This document shows positions 54,801-57,775 of a stretch of 64,000 nt of DNA, piece by piece (the stretch's first letter is position 1; each line of letters starts with the position of its first letter). The stretch is from Pteria penguin. Lineage: Eukaryota > Mollusca > Bivalvia > Pterioida > Pteriidae. The translations under genes and the position numbers were made by a program. The notes beneath the pieces are model-generated. The model saw only the letters and a list, made by a program, of their open reading frames with translations, was not told where the DNA came from and did no database searches. The DNA is taken from NCBI GenBank assembly GCA_035048485.1, contig CM068585.1, positions 15,171,501-15,235,500 on the forward strand, read 5' to 3'.

Positions 54801-56873
54801 AGTTTTCCGGACTTTTTCCTGCAGTCTTTAAAGGTATTGAATTAAAACTTAGTATCTTACTTATCATTGAGGGTCAGTGCCAGTTCCCATTTGGGTGTAA
54901 TTGCTTTGATTTTGCCAGAGTTATGGCCCTTGAACTTAGATATTTTCAAAGATTTTACAGTTTTCTGGACTTTCTTCTGCAGTCTTTAAAGGTATTGGAT
55001 TAAAACTTAGTATATTACTTTATATTAATGAGGGTAAGTACCAATTCGCATTTGGGTATGATTGCTTTGGATTTGCTAGAATTATGCCCCTTTAACTTAG
55101 AAATTTTTAAGGATTTTACAGATTTCTGGATTTCTTTCTGTAGTGTTTCAAGGTATTGGATTGTTACTTGGCCATTCATTCAAATTGATCCCCTTCAATC
55201 TAAGTGACAGGGGTAGTATGCCACACTAGGTGTTGCTCTTGTTTTAGAATGGAATAGGAATGAGTAATCTTCAGAATTGGTGGTGATAAGATAACATATT
55301 ATACAAATTTGAAAATCACAGATGAACAGTTAAGATGTCAATATAATAAGATATAAAGAGAGGTAGGAATGAACAGTTAAGATGTCAATGTAATAAGATA
55401 TAAAGAGAGGTAGGAATGCTGAAGGTTGACTTAATAGCACCTGAATGTCAAGATTTGAATTCCAGCTTGATACCTGTAATCCAATCTACCCTTTAGTACA
55501 AATCAGAGTATACAAATTTGCCTTTGAATTTTCGTGTAGATATCAATGCTTTCCCTTAGATTTATTTCCTTGCTCATTATGTACTTTCACATTGATGAAT
55601 TCAGTATCTTATCATGAAAGAAAGTCAGAAACGACTGATTTTTAGATGAACTCTCTGATAGTATACTGTGGAATAAAAAAAGGCAATTATTCAGTATTAT
55701 TAAATCTCTCACACCATTGATACTTGCTTAATTGATTTGTTGCTTGTTTCTTGTTGCTTGTTTGTTTGATTTTAGTGTAGAAAAACAATTTGCTTGAAGA
55801 TATGAGTATGCCTCAGCTTTTATATTTATTACAATTCATTAAAATTTTCCTCACTGCAAAAGATATAAATTTTATATAATAGTTGGCATTTGTTTGAAAT
55901 TTAATTTGTTAATAAATAATGAATAAATACCATTCTTTTAGTACTCTCTATTTTTTCAGTCTGTTTTGCTCGATTTAGTGCGAGAAAATTTGGGACTGAT
56001 ACGGGTACCAATGTGGAGAAAGTCGACCAAAGATGACCACTACCTGTATACCACTGTTGCCAATATTTCTACACCAGTCATATCACTGGTCAGTACTCGA
56101 TTTACCATTGTGAAAATGAAGTCACAGTTCAAGAAAGATTAACATGCAAACTTATAAATATATTCTTATTTGAACAGATTTGTTTCTGAATCTTTGTCAA
56201 ATAATGACAAAAAAAACTGATTAAATTAGTAGTAAAACACTCTAACACATCTTACATGAAGTATTTTGCCATTGTTATCTTTTGTGTTAGATACCAATCT
56301 TCTTTTAATAATGAAGGTTATGCTTGAACTGGGCATTATGCTTATGTGGATGTCAAGGAAAATGCTTCATAGGGCAGTATTTCAGTTAAATGTGTATAAT
56401 TTTGTCTCTTTACTCTTTTCTATAATGGGCTGATGGCAGACTGCTCAGAACGTTACAGTAGTCCTACAAGGAACTGTTTGATGCCACTAATGGAGCAAAA
56501 TTTTGATTACATCATACTCACATATTGCATTAGACAGAATACGCAATGATACCTGTTTATTATATTGCTTGATTATTATTTTTGGTCTTGCTTAATGCTT
56601 TGTTTCTCTCAGCAGCGTGACTTCTGGAGTAAAGGAGAGTTAAGTGTGAAAAATTATGTGATCATACAGAGGACCTACAGCTTCCCGTTCTCTATCCCTG
56701 ATCACCTCATGTCATTGATCCTAGCAGCTGTAACAGAATATGGTAGACTGATTCTGATGAGTCCAGAGGGTGCTGTCATTCAGATGGGTGCTACACAAAC
56801 TGTTATTGTACAGCACACAGGACTCTATGGTATGTACCGTGGTCATGAAATGTATTTTGCAGTTAGGAAGTAA
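7546..56873 (+). CDS. LRR - triple SPRY - P-loop/Roc-like - COR protein (ROCO-like), 25 exons
   Basis: Spliced gene, about 1,251 residues. Exons: 7546-7614, 8578-8682, 10015-10125, 12607-12787, 16047-16222, 17095-17217, 18765-18892, 22115-22342, 22827-22941, 30205-30339, 30529-30617, 37274-37477, 40148-40310, 41436-41561, 42672-42748, 43179-43370, 45990-46143, 48122-48286, 49678-49865, 53020-53152, 53328-53555, 53867-53941, 54122-54322, 55960-56088, 56613-56873. Every junction is GT-AG and keeps frame. Order seen: LRR_CC-like repeats, three SPRY-like segments, Walker A GSDASGKT, then a COR-like region. ROCO proteins are large GTPases in which Roc and COR always occur together. SPRY modules usually bind partner proteins. 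No kinase domain is visible. The function is inferred to be a signalling or scaffold GTPase-like protein, and the ligand is unknown. The start is a guess from Kozak context and an upstream in-frame stop. The 3' end is uncertain. Confidence 0.82.
7615..10014 (+). other. Introns 1 and 2
   Basis: AT-rich introns 7615-8577 and 8683-10014, interrupted by exon 2. No repeat family or other gene recognised. Confidence 0.6.
8578..8682 (+). CDS. Exon 2, start of leucine-rich repeats
   Basis: Acceptor TCTCCCAAG, donor GTGATT, 105 nt, phase 0-0. Encodes residues 24-58, including WDKVTGINFASNGYCTDAV, which looks like a cysteine-containing LRR unit. Confidence 0.8.
10015..10125 (+). CDS. Exon 3, LRR_CC-like repeat
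   Basis: Acceptor CACTGTTTCAG, donor GTACTG, 111 nt, phase 0-0. Contains LTEVKLQGCQMITDIGMKWL, matching the LxxLxLxGCxxITDxGxxxL pattern of cysteine-type LRRs (AMN1/F-box LRR proteins). Confidence 0.85.
10480..11975. repeat. About 150-bp tandem repeat, split by an insertion
   Basis: Three units at 10480-10926 and one at 11830-11975, each with AAATTTGGATATAT, AAGAGAGGAAGAA, CCTA(T/A)TGATTTTGG and GGTCAAAGGTCAAG. Spacing is 144-156 bp once the inserted 903 bp at 10927-11829 are removed. Lies in intron 3. Confidence 0.75.
10927..11829. mobile_element. hAT-like element, CAGGGG ends, 5-bp duplication ATTAC
   Basis: Left end CAGGGGTGGAAATTAA, right end reversed CAGGGGTCGAAATTAA (15 of 16 match). 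ATTAC is found immediately outside both ends (10922-10926, 11830-11834). It sits inside the 150-bp tandem repeat, whose broken unit can be followed across. 903 bp, no transposase. Inner parts near both ends share TGGCC/GGCCA and CCAGTGG-type words. Confidence 0.82.
12607..12787 (+). CDS. Exon 4, second LRR_CC-like repeat
   Basis: Acceptor TTTATCAG, donor GTAAGT, 181 nt, ends with one base of a split codon. Starts VNIDGCVKVTDTGVVLIAQ, a further LRR unit that continues exon 3 directly, then leaves the repeat pattern. Confidence 0.85.
12905..14198. mobile_element. pogo/Tigger-like element with TA duplication
   Basis: Ends CAGTGCAAGCCGCTTAATTG and, reversed, CAGTGCCCGCCACTGAATTG, with TA at both borders. 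CAGTG plus a 'CCGCTTAATT' word is typical of pogo/Tigger termini. 1.3 kb in intron 4, holding a transposase relic on the minus strand. Confidence 0.75.
13316..13790 (-). pseudogene. pogo/Tigger transposase C-terminal relic
   Basis: On the minus strand near 13758-13648 the frame reads APSIIANCFRKAGFASSDND, matching the conserved 'I.nCFrkAGf' segment near the end of DDE transposases of pogo/Tigger elements. Further down the frame is broken by a stop and by C-rich slippage. The catalytic DDD part is missing. Confidence 0.65.
14201..17094 (+). other. Rest of intron 4 and intron 5
   Basis: 14201-16046 and 16223-17094, apart from exon 5, are AT-rich with no recognised gene or repeat. Confidence 0.5.
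16047..16222 (+). CDS. Exon 5, linker between LRR and SPRY
   Basis: Acceptor TTGTTGTAG, donor GTATGT, 176 nt. The two leading bases complete the split Lys codon from exon 4. Encodes about residues 156-214 (for example MLVVPHSSMKNSFAAFLDKK). No known domain recognised. Confidence 0.8.
17095..17217 (+). CDS. Exon 6, linker
   Basis: Acceptor TTCTACAG, donor GTATGT, 123 nt, phase 0-0. Encodes PLFDTMVGEKPLQVVIPFDS and a predicted helical stretch (KEISKHISDTVSRVIAK). No domain recognised. Confidence 0.8.
17391..17464. repeat. Exact 37-bp duplication
   Basis: Two identical copies of a 37-base unit starting ATCTGGCTGAAGGGTAAGTG. The unit contains a donor-like GGGTAAGT. In intron 6. Confidence 0.9.
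17709..18008. mobile_element. MITE with roughly 90-bp terminal inverted repeats
   Basis: Left arm 17709-17798 and right arm 17926-18008 are inverted copies (ACAGAGTTACTTC, CATTTGGGACGGTATCTGA, GACATCATCAAATT). A second direct copy of the left arm core lies at 17812-17872. About 300 bp, no coding. Confidence 0.75.
18765..18892 (+). CDS. Exon 7, linker
   Basis: Acceptor CCATTTCAG, donor GTAAGT, 128 nt, ends with two bases of a split Glu codon. Charged segment ENYHPQFEEIKRTTRTSDGD followed by a Cys/His-containing stretch, MNVHCTHLDLENATL. Confidence 0.8.
19920..20075. repeat. 70-bp tandem repeat
   Basis: The word TGTATATATCTTGTAYCAT recurs at 19920, 19990 and 20060, giving a 70-bp period; two full units and a partial one. 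Confidence 0.85.
21031..21527. repeat. 35-bp minisatellite
   Basis: Imperfect tandem units of about 35 bases with ATCATCACCCAATGAC and AAATTCACCAGGTACTGA. Some units are shortened, and a longer block (with CACAAAATGAC and ATCCTTTACTGA) recurs, so a higher-order pattern exists. Confidence 0.88.
22115..22342 (+). CDS. Exon 8, first SPRY-like segment (N half)
   Basis: Acceptor AATTTTCAG, donor GTAAGT, 228 nt. Contains YFEIEVLEIYEV and TGLLIGVLHES, the strand pattern 'YFEvev...iGv' typical of SPRY domains; residues about 298-373. Confidence 0.85.
22363..22595. repeat. Interspersed repeat (TTATGCCC ... ACATCTTGTTT), short copy
   Basis: Starts ATTATGCCCCC and ends GGGGCATTCATGTTTTACAA, followed by ATACATCTTGTTT. 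The middle has 'GACCATAACTTTTGAAC' and 'TGACCTACATTTC'. Same family as 49136-49556. In intron 8. Confidence 0.6.
22827..22941 (+). CDS. Exon 9, first SPRY-like segment (core)
   Basis: Acceptor TTATTACAG, donor GTATGT, 115 nt. VVGDVIGFGIVGEW followed by CKFYSTKNGVE matches the conserved SPRY core 'GDviGcgid...iFyTkNG'. Confidence 0.88.
23195..23595. repeat. Repeat flanked by GTGAAACACCTGGGAGTA, with tRNA-like centre
   Basis: The 18-base word occurs at both ends (about 23206 and 23573). The minus strand at about 23420-23337 reads CAGGTAGCTCGGATGCATAA ... TTTCAAGTCCC, an A-box/B-box pair of a tRNA-derived repeat. Confidence 0.45.
23823..24590 (+). mobile_element. Second mariner relic, with a SINE-tail insertion
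   Basis: Begins ATGAGGTATGATCATCTTGG, like the end of the 531-1489 element. From about 24140 it matches the complement of that element: CAGGGAATAATCATGATTGA, GAGATTGTGAGAAAGAGGAG, GCAGGATAACAC, ATTTTGGAAGCATTGA. Many stops and gaps. About 23935-24125 is foreign sequence ending GCGACGTAAAACACCAATCA, a SINE-type tail. Confidence 0.68.
25393..25841. mobile_element. hAT-like element, CAGGGG ends, 5-bp duplication GTCAC
   Basis: Left end CAGGGGCATAGCTGCC, right end reversed CAGGGGAGTAGCTAG, with GTCAC directly outside both ends (25388-25392 and 25842-25846). 449 bp, with an A-run at about 25448-25464 and no transposase. Same terminal hexamer and duplication length as 10927-11829. Confidence 0.75.
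26121..27344. repeat. Bivalve-type interspersed repeat (TAGCTCACCTGAGCC)
   Basis: Starts TAGCTCACCTGAGCCAAAAG and ends CAGGTGAGCAATATAGGCCC followed by ACTTGGGCGTCTTGTTT. The GCTCACCTGAG/CTCAGGTGAGC pair makes short inverted ends. Contains a GTCCGTCG-rich tract and an A/G run at 26684-26705. No coding capacity. I recall this family as very common in bivalves. Confidence 0.7.
28320..29213. repeat. Interspersed repeat (TGTCTCCCCTTCAGAGGGGAGACA), SINE inside
   Basis: Starts TGTCTCCCCTTCAGAGGGGA and ends GGGGAGACATGTG. The inner tandem piece TTTACAATCTCAAGRTCAAA occurs on both sides of an inserted SINE (28548-28768). Confidence 0.6.
28548..28768 (-). mobile_element. tRNA-derived SINE, minus orientation
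   Basis: From 28768 downwards: GCCGGCGTGGCCTAGTGGTA (A-box), GGGGTTCAATTCC (B-box), then a body with GCATGGCACGTTAAAGATCC, CTCACTGCTTCAGGTGGGTC and GCAGATGCCGTC. The same head and body are seen at 38851-39119 on the other strand. Confidence 0.85.
30205..30339 (+). CDS. Exon 10, first SPRY-like segment (end)
   Basis: Acceptor TTTCTACAG, donor GTTTGA, 135 nt, phase 0-0. The HYPLVSLVVGDKKNGYIKVK segment matches the closing 'lyPvvsl..g..v.vnf' strands of SPRY. Confidence 0.83.
30529..30617 (+). CDS. Exon 11, spacer after first SPRY
   Basis: Acceptor ATTTTGTAG, donor GTAGGT, 89 nt, ends in a split codon. Trp/Cys-rich segment DLIAQWKLHNKWIRHCYLLN. The short 189-bp intron before it contrasts with the 6.7-kb intron after it. 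Confidence 0.78.
30951..31509. repeat. Interspersed repeat (ACAAACGAAGTTTGGGG)
   Basis: Starts CCCCCCACAAACGAAGTTTG followed by GTCTGT repeats. Three sub-units with ACCATAACTTTTGAAC / TTCCTTGTGGCAAGATCTTT follow. Ends TCCGTTAGGACAGTTCTAGT. A short copy lies at 57559-57775. Confidence 0.7.
31731..31797. repeat. 67-bp near-perfect palindrome
   Basis: Two arms of 32 bases (TGAAAATAGATGAATATCCC... and its complement) match at about 30 positions and are separated by only a few bases. Can fold into a long hairpin or cruciform. Confidence 0.85.
33530..33960 (-). pseudogene. Tc1-family transposase relic
   Basis: Minus strand, read from 33957 down: VTDKSRFILSQMDD, then TPLVVIHGNLTAIRYRNQVL, PHVVPPIH, NNAPVLDFPLYSPDLL. 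These are the 'f.DEsrF.l', 'gk..LvvI.GnLta.rYrd.vl' and 'v....wPa.SPDlnpIE' blocks of Tc1 transposases. Frame changes and loss of the last acidic residue region make it dead. Confidence 0.8.
34050..36690. mobile_element. Foldback-type element with about 0.5-kb inverted ends
   Basis: 34050-34610 and 36190-36690 are inverted copies (ATGTTGGAAATTCCAACTTT arrays, TGGCACTATAAACCATGTCA, GATTACAATGCATTTTAAAT, GGTAATCAAAATAAAGTTTG). The outermost parts hold tandem copies of TTGGAAATTCCAA, itself a palindrome. The middle carries coding-type repeat copy B and GGTCAAGATCACTAGGTC repeats. No own transposase seen. Confidence 0.75.
34805..35683 (-). pseudogene. Degraded coding-type repeat, copy B
   Basis: Minus strand 35683-35192 is open for 163 codons, including IFHPNFYGDLVYKLRKVKGS and LLERCTLTNRAVGTI. 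After a stop it continues in similar style (SSPLTVSRDSYRSRVLARFQ) to about 34950. I recall similar 'FYGDLVYK' segments in repeated bivalve coding elements, probably retrotransposon-derived, but cannot confirm it. Its match to 2470-3400 supports a repeat origin and argues against a host gene. Confidence 0.5.
37274..37477 (+). CDS. Exon 12, second SPRY-like segment (N half)
   Basis: Acceptor TGTTTATAG, donor GTAAGT, 204 nt. SSFSIKLITGGDDNKVVFGI and GTSLEYLVFAGTSG fit the early strands of a divergent SPRY. Confidence 0.83.
38150..40136. repeat. 40-bp minisatellite ending at the exon 13 splice site
   Basis: About 40 imperfect units of roughly 40 bases with AGAGCTCTAACTCAGGTAGA, GTCTGACTATTGCTTCTATC. 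Interrupted by a SINE at 38851-39119. The last unit runs into TCTGACTTTG + T-run + ATTCAG, the acceptor of exon 13. Confidence 0.88.
38851..39119 (+). mobile_element. tRNA-derived SINE, plus orientation
   Basis: Head GCCGGTGTGGTCTAGTGGAT (A-box) and GGGCTTGACTCCC (B-box), body with GGCATGGCACGTCAAAGATC, GGTGAGTCCGTTGCAAAGGT, GCAGATGCCGTCACC, tail ACGTGAAACAATATTCAATC. Inserted in the minisatellite, which continues after it. Confidence 0.88.
40148..40310 (+). CDS. Exon 13, second SPRY-like segment (C half)
   Basis: Acceptor TTTTTTTTATTCAG, donor GTAAGA, 163 nt. MKEDEIVTFKFECEPQPIGF followed by VQIFRNDKL parallels 'GDiIt..id....i.ffrN'. The acceptor directly abuts a 40-bp minisatellite. A downstream in-frame reading past the donor exists but is short. 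Confidence 0.83.
40311..41435 (+). other. Intron 13, no feature seen
   Basis: AT-rich; no gene or repeat recognised. Confidence 0.5.
41436..41561 (+). CDS. Exon 14, between SPRY 2 and 3
   Basis: Acceptor GTATTTCAG, donor GTAAGT, 126 nt, phase 0-0. YCETKYEFRYSNGGPTERLI then a basic/His-rich end (QILNHQPHYRKL). No separate domain recognised. Confidence 0.82.
41665..42612. mobile_element. ATACGCAC element, reversed and truncated copy
   Basis: Starts ACCATAAATACTCGAGTATA and matches the complement of 5567-6447 (AGCGGCACAGAGCGACCAGT, TCTAACTCTGTGTATAATA, TGAAGCTTAAATCATGG). The far inverted repeat is missing, so the copy is truncated at about 42612, some 60 bases before exon 15. Confidence 0.7.
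42672..42748 (+). CDS. Exon 15
   Basis: Acceptor ATTCATAG, donor GTAAGT, 77 nt. PICMDKITFGKVRRCETLDD, with the last Gly codon split. Sits just after an inverted copy of an ATACGCAC element (41665-42612). Confidence 0.78.
42749..43178 (+). other. Intron 15, no feature seen
   Basis: 430-bp AT-rich intron; no repeat recognised. Confidence 0.5.
43179..43370 (+). CDS. Exon 16, third SPRY segment (N half)
   Basis: Acceptor TTTATAG, donor GTAAGT, 192 nt. KYFEMKPLVTTSKCSIGVSH then PAGFYLGMNQCEVGLHHSGE matches SPRY 'YFEv.i....kcsIGv....' and 'vGlhsddGe'. The clearest SPRY in the protein. Confidence 0.88.
44575..44661. repeat. 87-bp hairpin-forming inverted repeat
   Basis: Arms ACAATTAATTACTCCCTATG and (reversed) ACAATTAATTACACCCTATG continue with GAGGT.AATATG; about 36 bases each around a short loop. 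Looks like a very small MITE. Confidence 0.82.
45215..45870 (-). repeat. GACCTTGACC repeat plus two tRNA-like SINE heads (minus)
   Basis: 45215-45530 is a GGTCATAAC/GACCTTGACCTTGA repeat. The minus strand at 45865-45790 reads GAATAGCTCAATGGTTAGAG ... GGTTCTAGGTTTTATC, and at 45630-45540 ... GGTTCTGGGTTCAATTCCCA, both like tRNA A- and B-boxes. Probably two SINE fragments. Confidence 0.5.
45990..46143 (+). CDS. Exon 17, third SPRY segment (core)
   Basis: Acceptor TTTCCAAACAG, donor GTAGGA, 154 nt. VGDTMGCGIEGEFDENG followed by ITVYFTRNGEK is a textbook SPRY core (GDtvGcGi...v.FtrNG). Confidence 0.9.
46485..47114. mobile_element. TA-flanked element with CAGTRTAATCTGT ends
   Basis: Left end CAGTATAATCTGTGTATTCC, right end reversed CAGTGTAATCTGTCTATTCC (18 of 20 match), TA at both borders. 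Looks like a non-autonomous pogo/mariner-type element of 630 bp in intron 17. Confidence 0.78.
47117..48121 (+). other. Rest of intron 17, no feature seen
   Basis: AT-rich; no repeat or coding content recognised. Confidence 0.5.
48122..48286 (+). CDS. Exon 18, end of third SPRY and helical linker
   Basis: Acceptor TTCCTAAACAG, donor GTAAAA, 165 nt, phase 0-0. SDGLYPSVMVEKTGAKAQIM closes the SPRY fold ('lyPtv.l...g..v.ln'). A charged, probably helical linker follows (HFEAFEMAQKEAIAMKEK). Confidence 0.86.
48679..48795. repeat. 36-39-bp tandem repeat
   Basis: ATAGGGAAGGAATTTT and TTCARTATATTGTGA recur at 48681, 48720, 48756 and partly 48792. Shorter relatives lie just upstream (48590-48660). 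Confidence 0.8.
49006..49092. repeat. 21-bp tandem repeat
   Basis: Four units TTGAYTCATCCNCAGGATNTA. The 21-bp period keeps a heptad-like open frame (HPQD...), which is a by-product of the repeat. Confidence 0.8.
49136..49556. repeat. Interspersed repeat (TTATGCCC ... ACATCTTGTTT), longer copy
   Basis: Starts TTTTATGCCCAAAG and ends ACATTCATGTTTCACAAACA, then CATCTTGTTT. Holds two sub-units with GACAAGACCTYTCCATCAGTA and GACCTTGACTGTAACCTTTG. Family of 22363-22595. Confidence 0.65.
49678..49865 (+). CDS. Exon 19, P-loop (Walker A) of Roc-like G-domain
   Basis: Acceptor TACATATAG, donor GTAAGA, 188 nt. A hydrophobic strand (NFLVVGVS) leads into GSDASGKT, which fits GxxxxGK[ST]. Lys881 and Thr882 would contact nucleotide phosphate and Mg. 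The loop before it (STSGSDAS) is longer and more Ser-rich than in most Roc domains. The exon ends in helix and linker (EEHVQKHLQDAK) with no switch I evident. Confidence 0.85.
50404..51350. repeat. Interspersed repeat (ACGCCCGTCATTAGACGGG), copy 1
   Basis: Starts TACGCCCGTCATTAGACGGG and ends GCGACGGGCGTATTATGCCA then CACTAGGCTTTGCTCTTGTT. Inner sub-unit (TTTCAAGATATTGARTTGAA, GGCGTCAGTACCAGTT) occurs twice. Carries a G run at 50763-50772 and G24 at 51093-51116. Confidence 0.75.
52219..52727. mobile_element. MITE-like element with GCAGTCYTAACATA ends
   Basis: Left GCGCAGTCTTAACATAACAT and right (reversed) GTGCAGTCCTAACATATCAT, both continued by a TGTTAACAT word. About 510 bp, inner GTTAAC words, no coding. 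Flanking duplication not clear. Confidence 0.6.
53020..53152 (+). CDS. Exon 20, C-terminal end of Roc-like domain
   Basis: Acceptor GCATTTCAG, donor GTAAAT, 133 nt. A helix (YAKLHKILENFEALK) then a strand and loop, RLQFSSVDLSSGKG, at the place of the G5 'SSxD..G' element of Roc. It joins exon 19 in phase, although the DxxG and NKxD segments expected between them are not present. Confidence 0.8.
53328..53555 (+). CDS. Exon 21, Roc-COR junction / start of COR
   Basis: Acceptor TATGATTCAG, donor GTAAGA, 228 nt, phase 0-0. HEDLKSRIINTFELHKKWQP resembles the final Roc helix plus the 'P.sW..L' start of COR. It ends in a charged low-complexity stretch (DQKDEAESEGKKAKS), probably a surface loop. Confidence 0.82.
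53867..53941 (+). CDS. Exon 22, COR-A winged-helix segment
   Basis: Acceptor ATCATGCAG, donor GTACCT, 75 nt, phase 0-0. MTQQLLQVLHDQ plus the next exon's GSLL matches the very conserved COR phrase 'l...L..LHd.G.llyf'. Confidence 0.83.
54122..54322 (+). CDS. Exon 23, COR-A
   Basis: Acceptor GTTTTACAG, donor GTCTGT (a weaker donor), 201 nt, phase 0-0. TDFLVIDINFAITITSKLGK stands where COR has 'lvfldp.wl...l..l'. HEGSLHAALQEGW matches the following 'G.ls...l...w'. The usual WL of COR is replaced by FA. Confidence 0.84.
54425..55244. repeat. Interspersed repeat (ACGCCCGTC family), copy 2
   Basis: Starts TTATTAGTGATAAGACGGGA and ends AGTATGCCACACTAGGTGTT then GCTCTTGTT. Four sub-units of about 200 bp with TTTAAAGGTATTGRATTAAA and GAGGGTCAGTACCAGTT. 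In intron 23, between two COR exons. Confidence 0.75.
55324..55417. repeat. 47-bp direct duplication
   Basis: Two copies of a 47-base unit starting GAACAGTTAAGATGTCAAT, differing at one position. Confidence 0.9.
55960..56088 (+). CDS. Exon 24, COR-A end
   Basis: Acceptor TATTTTTTCAG, donor GTCAGT, 129 nt, phase 0-0. VLLDLVRENLGLIRVP then DDHYLYTTVANIS aligns with COR 'll.lle.f.l........yl.Ps.l'. Confidence 0.83.
56613..56873 (+). CDS. Exon 25, COR-B; last exon as read, 3' end uncertain
   Basis: The acceptor is a tandem CAGCAG. Encodes RTYSFPFSIPDHLMSLILAA then LILMSPEGAVIQMG, matching COR-B 'y.f.f.P.glf.rLi.r.......w..g.......a'. It runs to a TAA at 56871-56873. A GTATGT donor at 56830 offers an alternative splice after GLY+1 nt. 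COR-B usually goes on further than this, and no AATAAA was seen nearby, so the true terminus may lie downstream. Confidence 0.7.
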   Translation, partial: QRDFWSKGELSVKNYVIIQRTYSFPFSIPDHLMSLILAAVTEYGRLILMSPEGAVIQMGATQTVIVQHTGLYGMYRGHEMYFAVRK

Positions 56874-57065
56874 ACAAAAATCATCTCTATATTGCTGTAG
56901 ATATTTAATGTGAGCTATTTGTGAGTGACTACATGTGTTTTATGCTGAGGTGAGCATTTAGGCCTTGTATGGTATTATATTAATAGTTTCTTTAATGCAG
57001 GATTCTGAGGAATATTGTGTAATTCATATTTTCTTAAGATTATCTATCAAAAAAATGATTTTCAG

Positions 57066-57301
57066 AATATGCTGACAGTTTTTATGAGCATGATTCGAAT
57101 CACAGTAGTATGTTGATGGCTTTGAAAGAACAGAAGGGTAGAGCAATCAGTCATAAACATGAAAAATATTTATCATTGATGTTAAAAATATGTACACTTA
57201 GACTCTTAAATATCAAGGCTATGTTTCTCAGTCCCACAGATTCACTGACACAAGGGCCACCTTTATGTTTTTATGACAGTTTTAGCTCACTGCATTATTG
57301 A
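57066..57301 (+). CDS. Possible alternative 3' exon
   Basis: After ATTTTCAG at 57059-57065 a frame stays open for 78 codons to a TGA. Its phase fits a splice from the GTATGT at 56830 (intron 236 nt). It starts EYADSFYEHDSNHSSMLMAL. There is no recognised domain and no clear donor, and the similarity to the expected COR-B end is weak. It may be chance. Confidence 0.25.
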
Positions 57302-57558
57302 CTTGTGTTTAAGGGCCACTTTTTATATATTTTTTACCATTTTAACCCACTGCATTAAGGGCCACCTGCAACTGTATGCTTTTAGGATAATTTTATTGCA
57401 GTTTAGTGGTATCAAGTAGTTTCTGGCATTTTTCATTCATTATATCTCTCAGAATGGAAATTTGGGGTATACAGGAATCACCCAGTCTAACTTTGTGTCT
57501 GTCTTTAAGAAGTGTTAAGATTACCATAACATGAATACAACAGTACTGCTATCTTTTT

Positions 57559-57775
57559 ATACCCCCACAAACGAAGTTTGGGGAGTTGTATATGAATCAT
57601 CCTGTCCGTCTACCTCTCTGTCCATCTGTCTGTCCTGTCAAAGTAAGTTTCTCAAAATGTACAAGTGGGACATTCATTACACTTATACCAGTGATGTATC
57701 TTGGGATGAATCATTCCATATTTTAACCTATGATGCTATGAGGTATTTGTCCCATCAGGACAGCTCTAGTTGTGA
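57559..57775. repeat. Interspersed repeat (ACAAACGAAGTTTGGGG), internally deleted copy
   Basis: Both ends of the 30951-31509 family are present (CCCCCACAAACGAAGTTTGG; GTCCCATCAGGACAGCTCTAG) but the middle is mostly gone. Confidence 0.7.
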
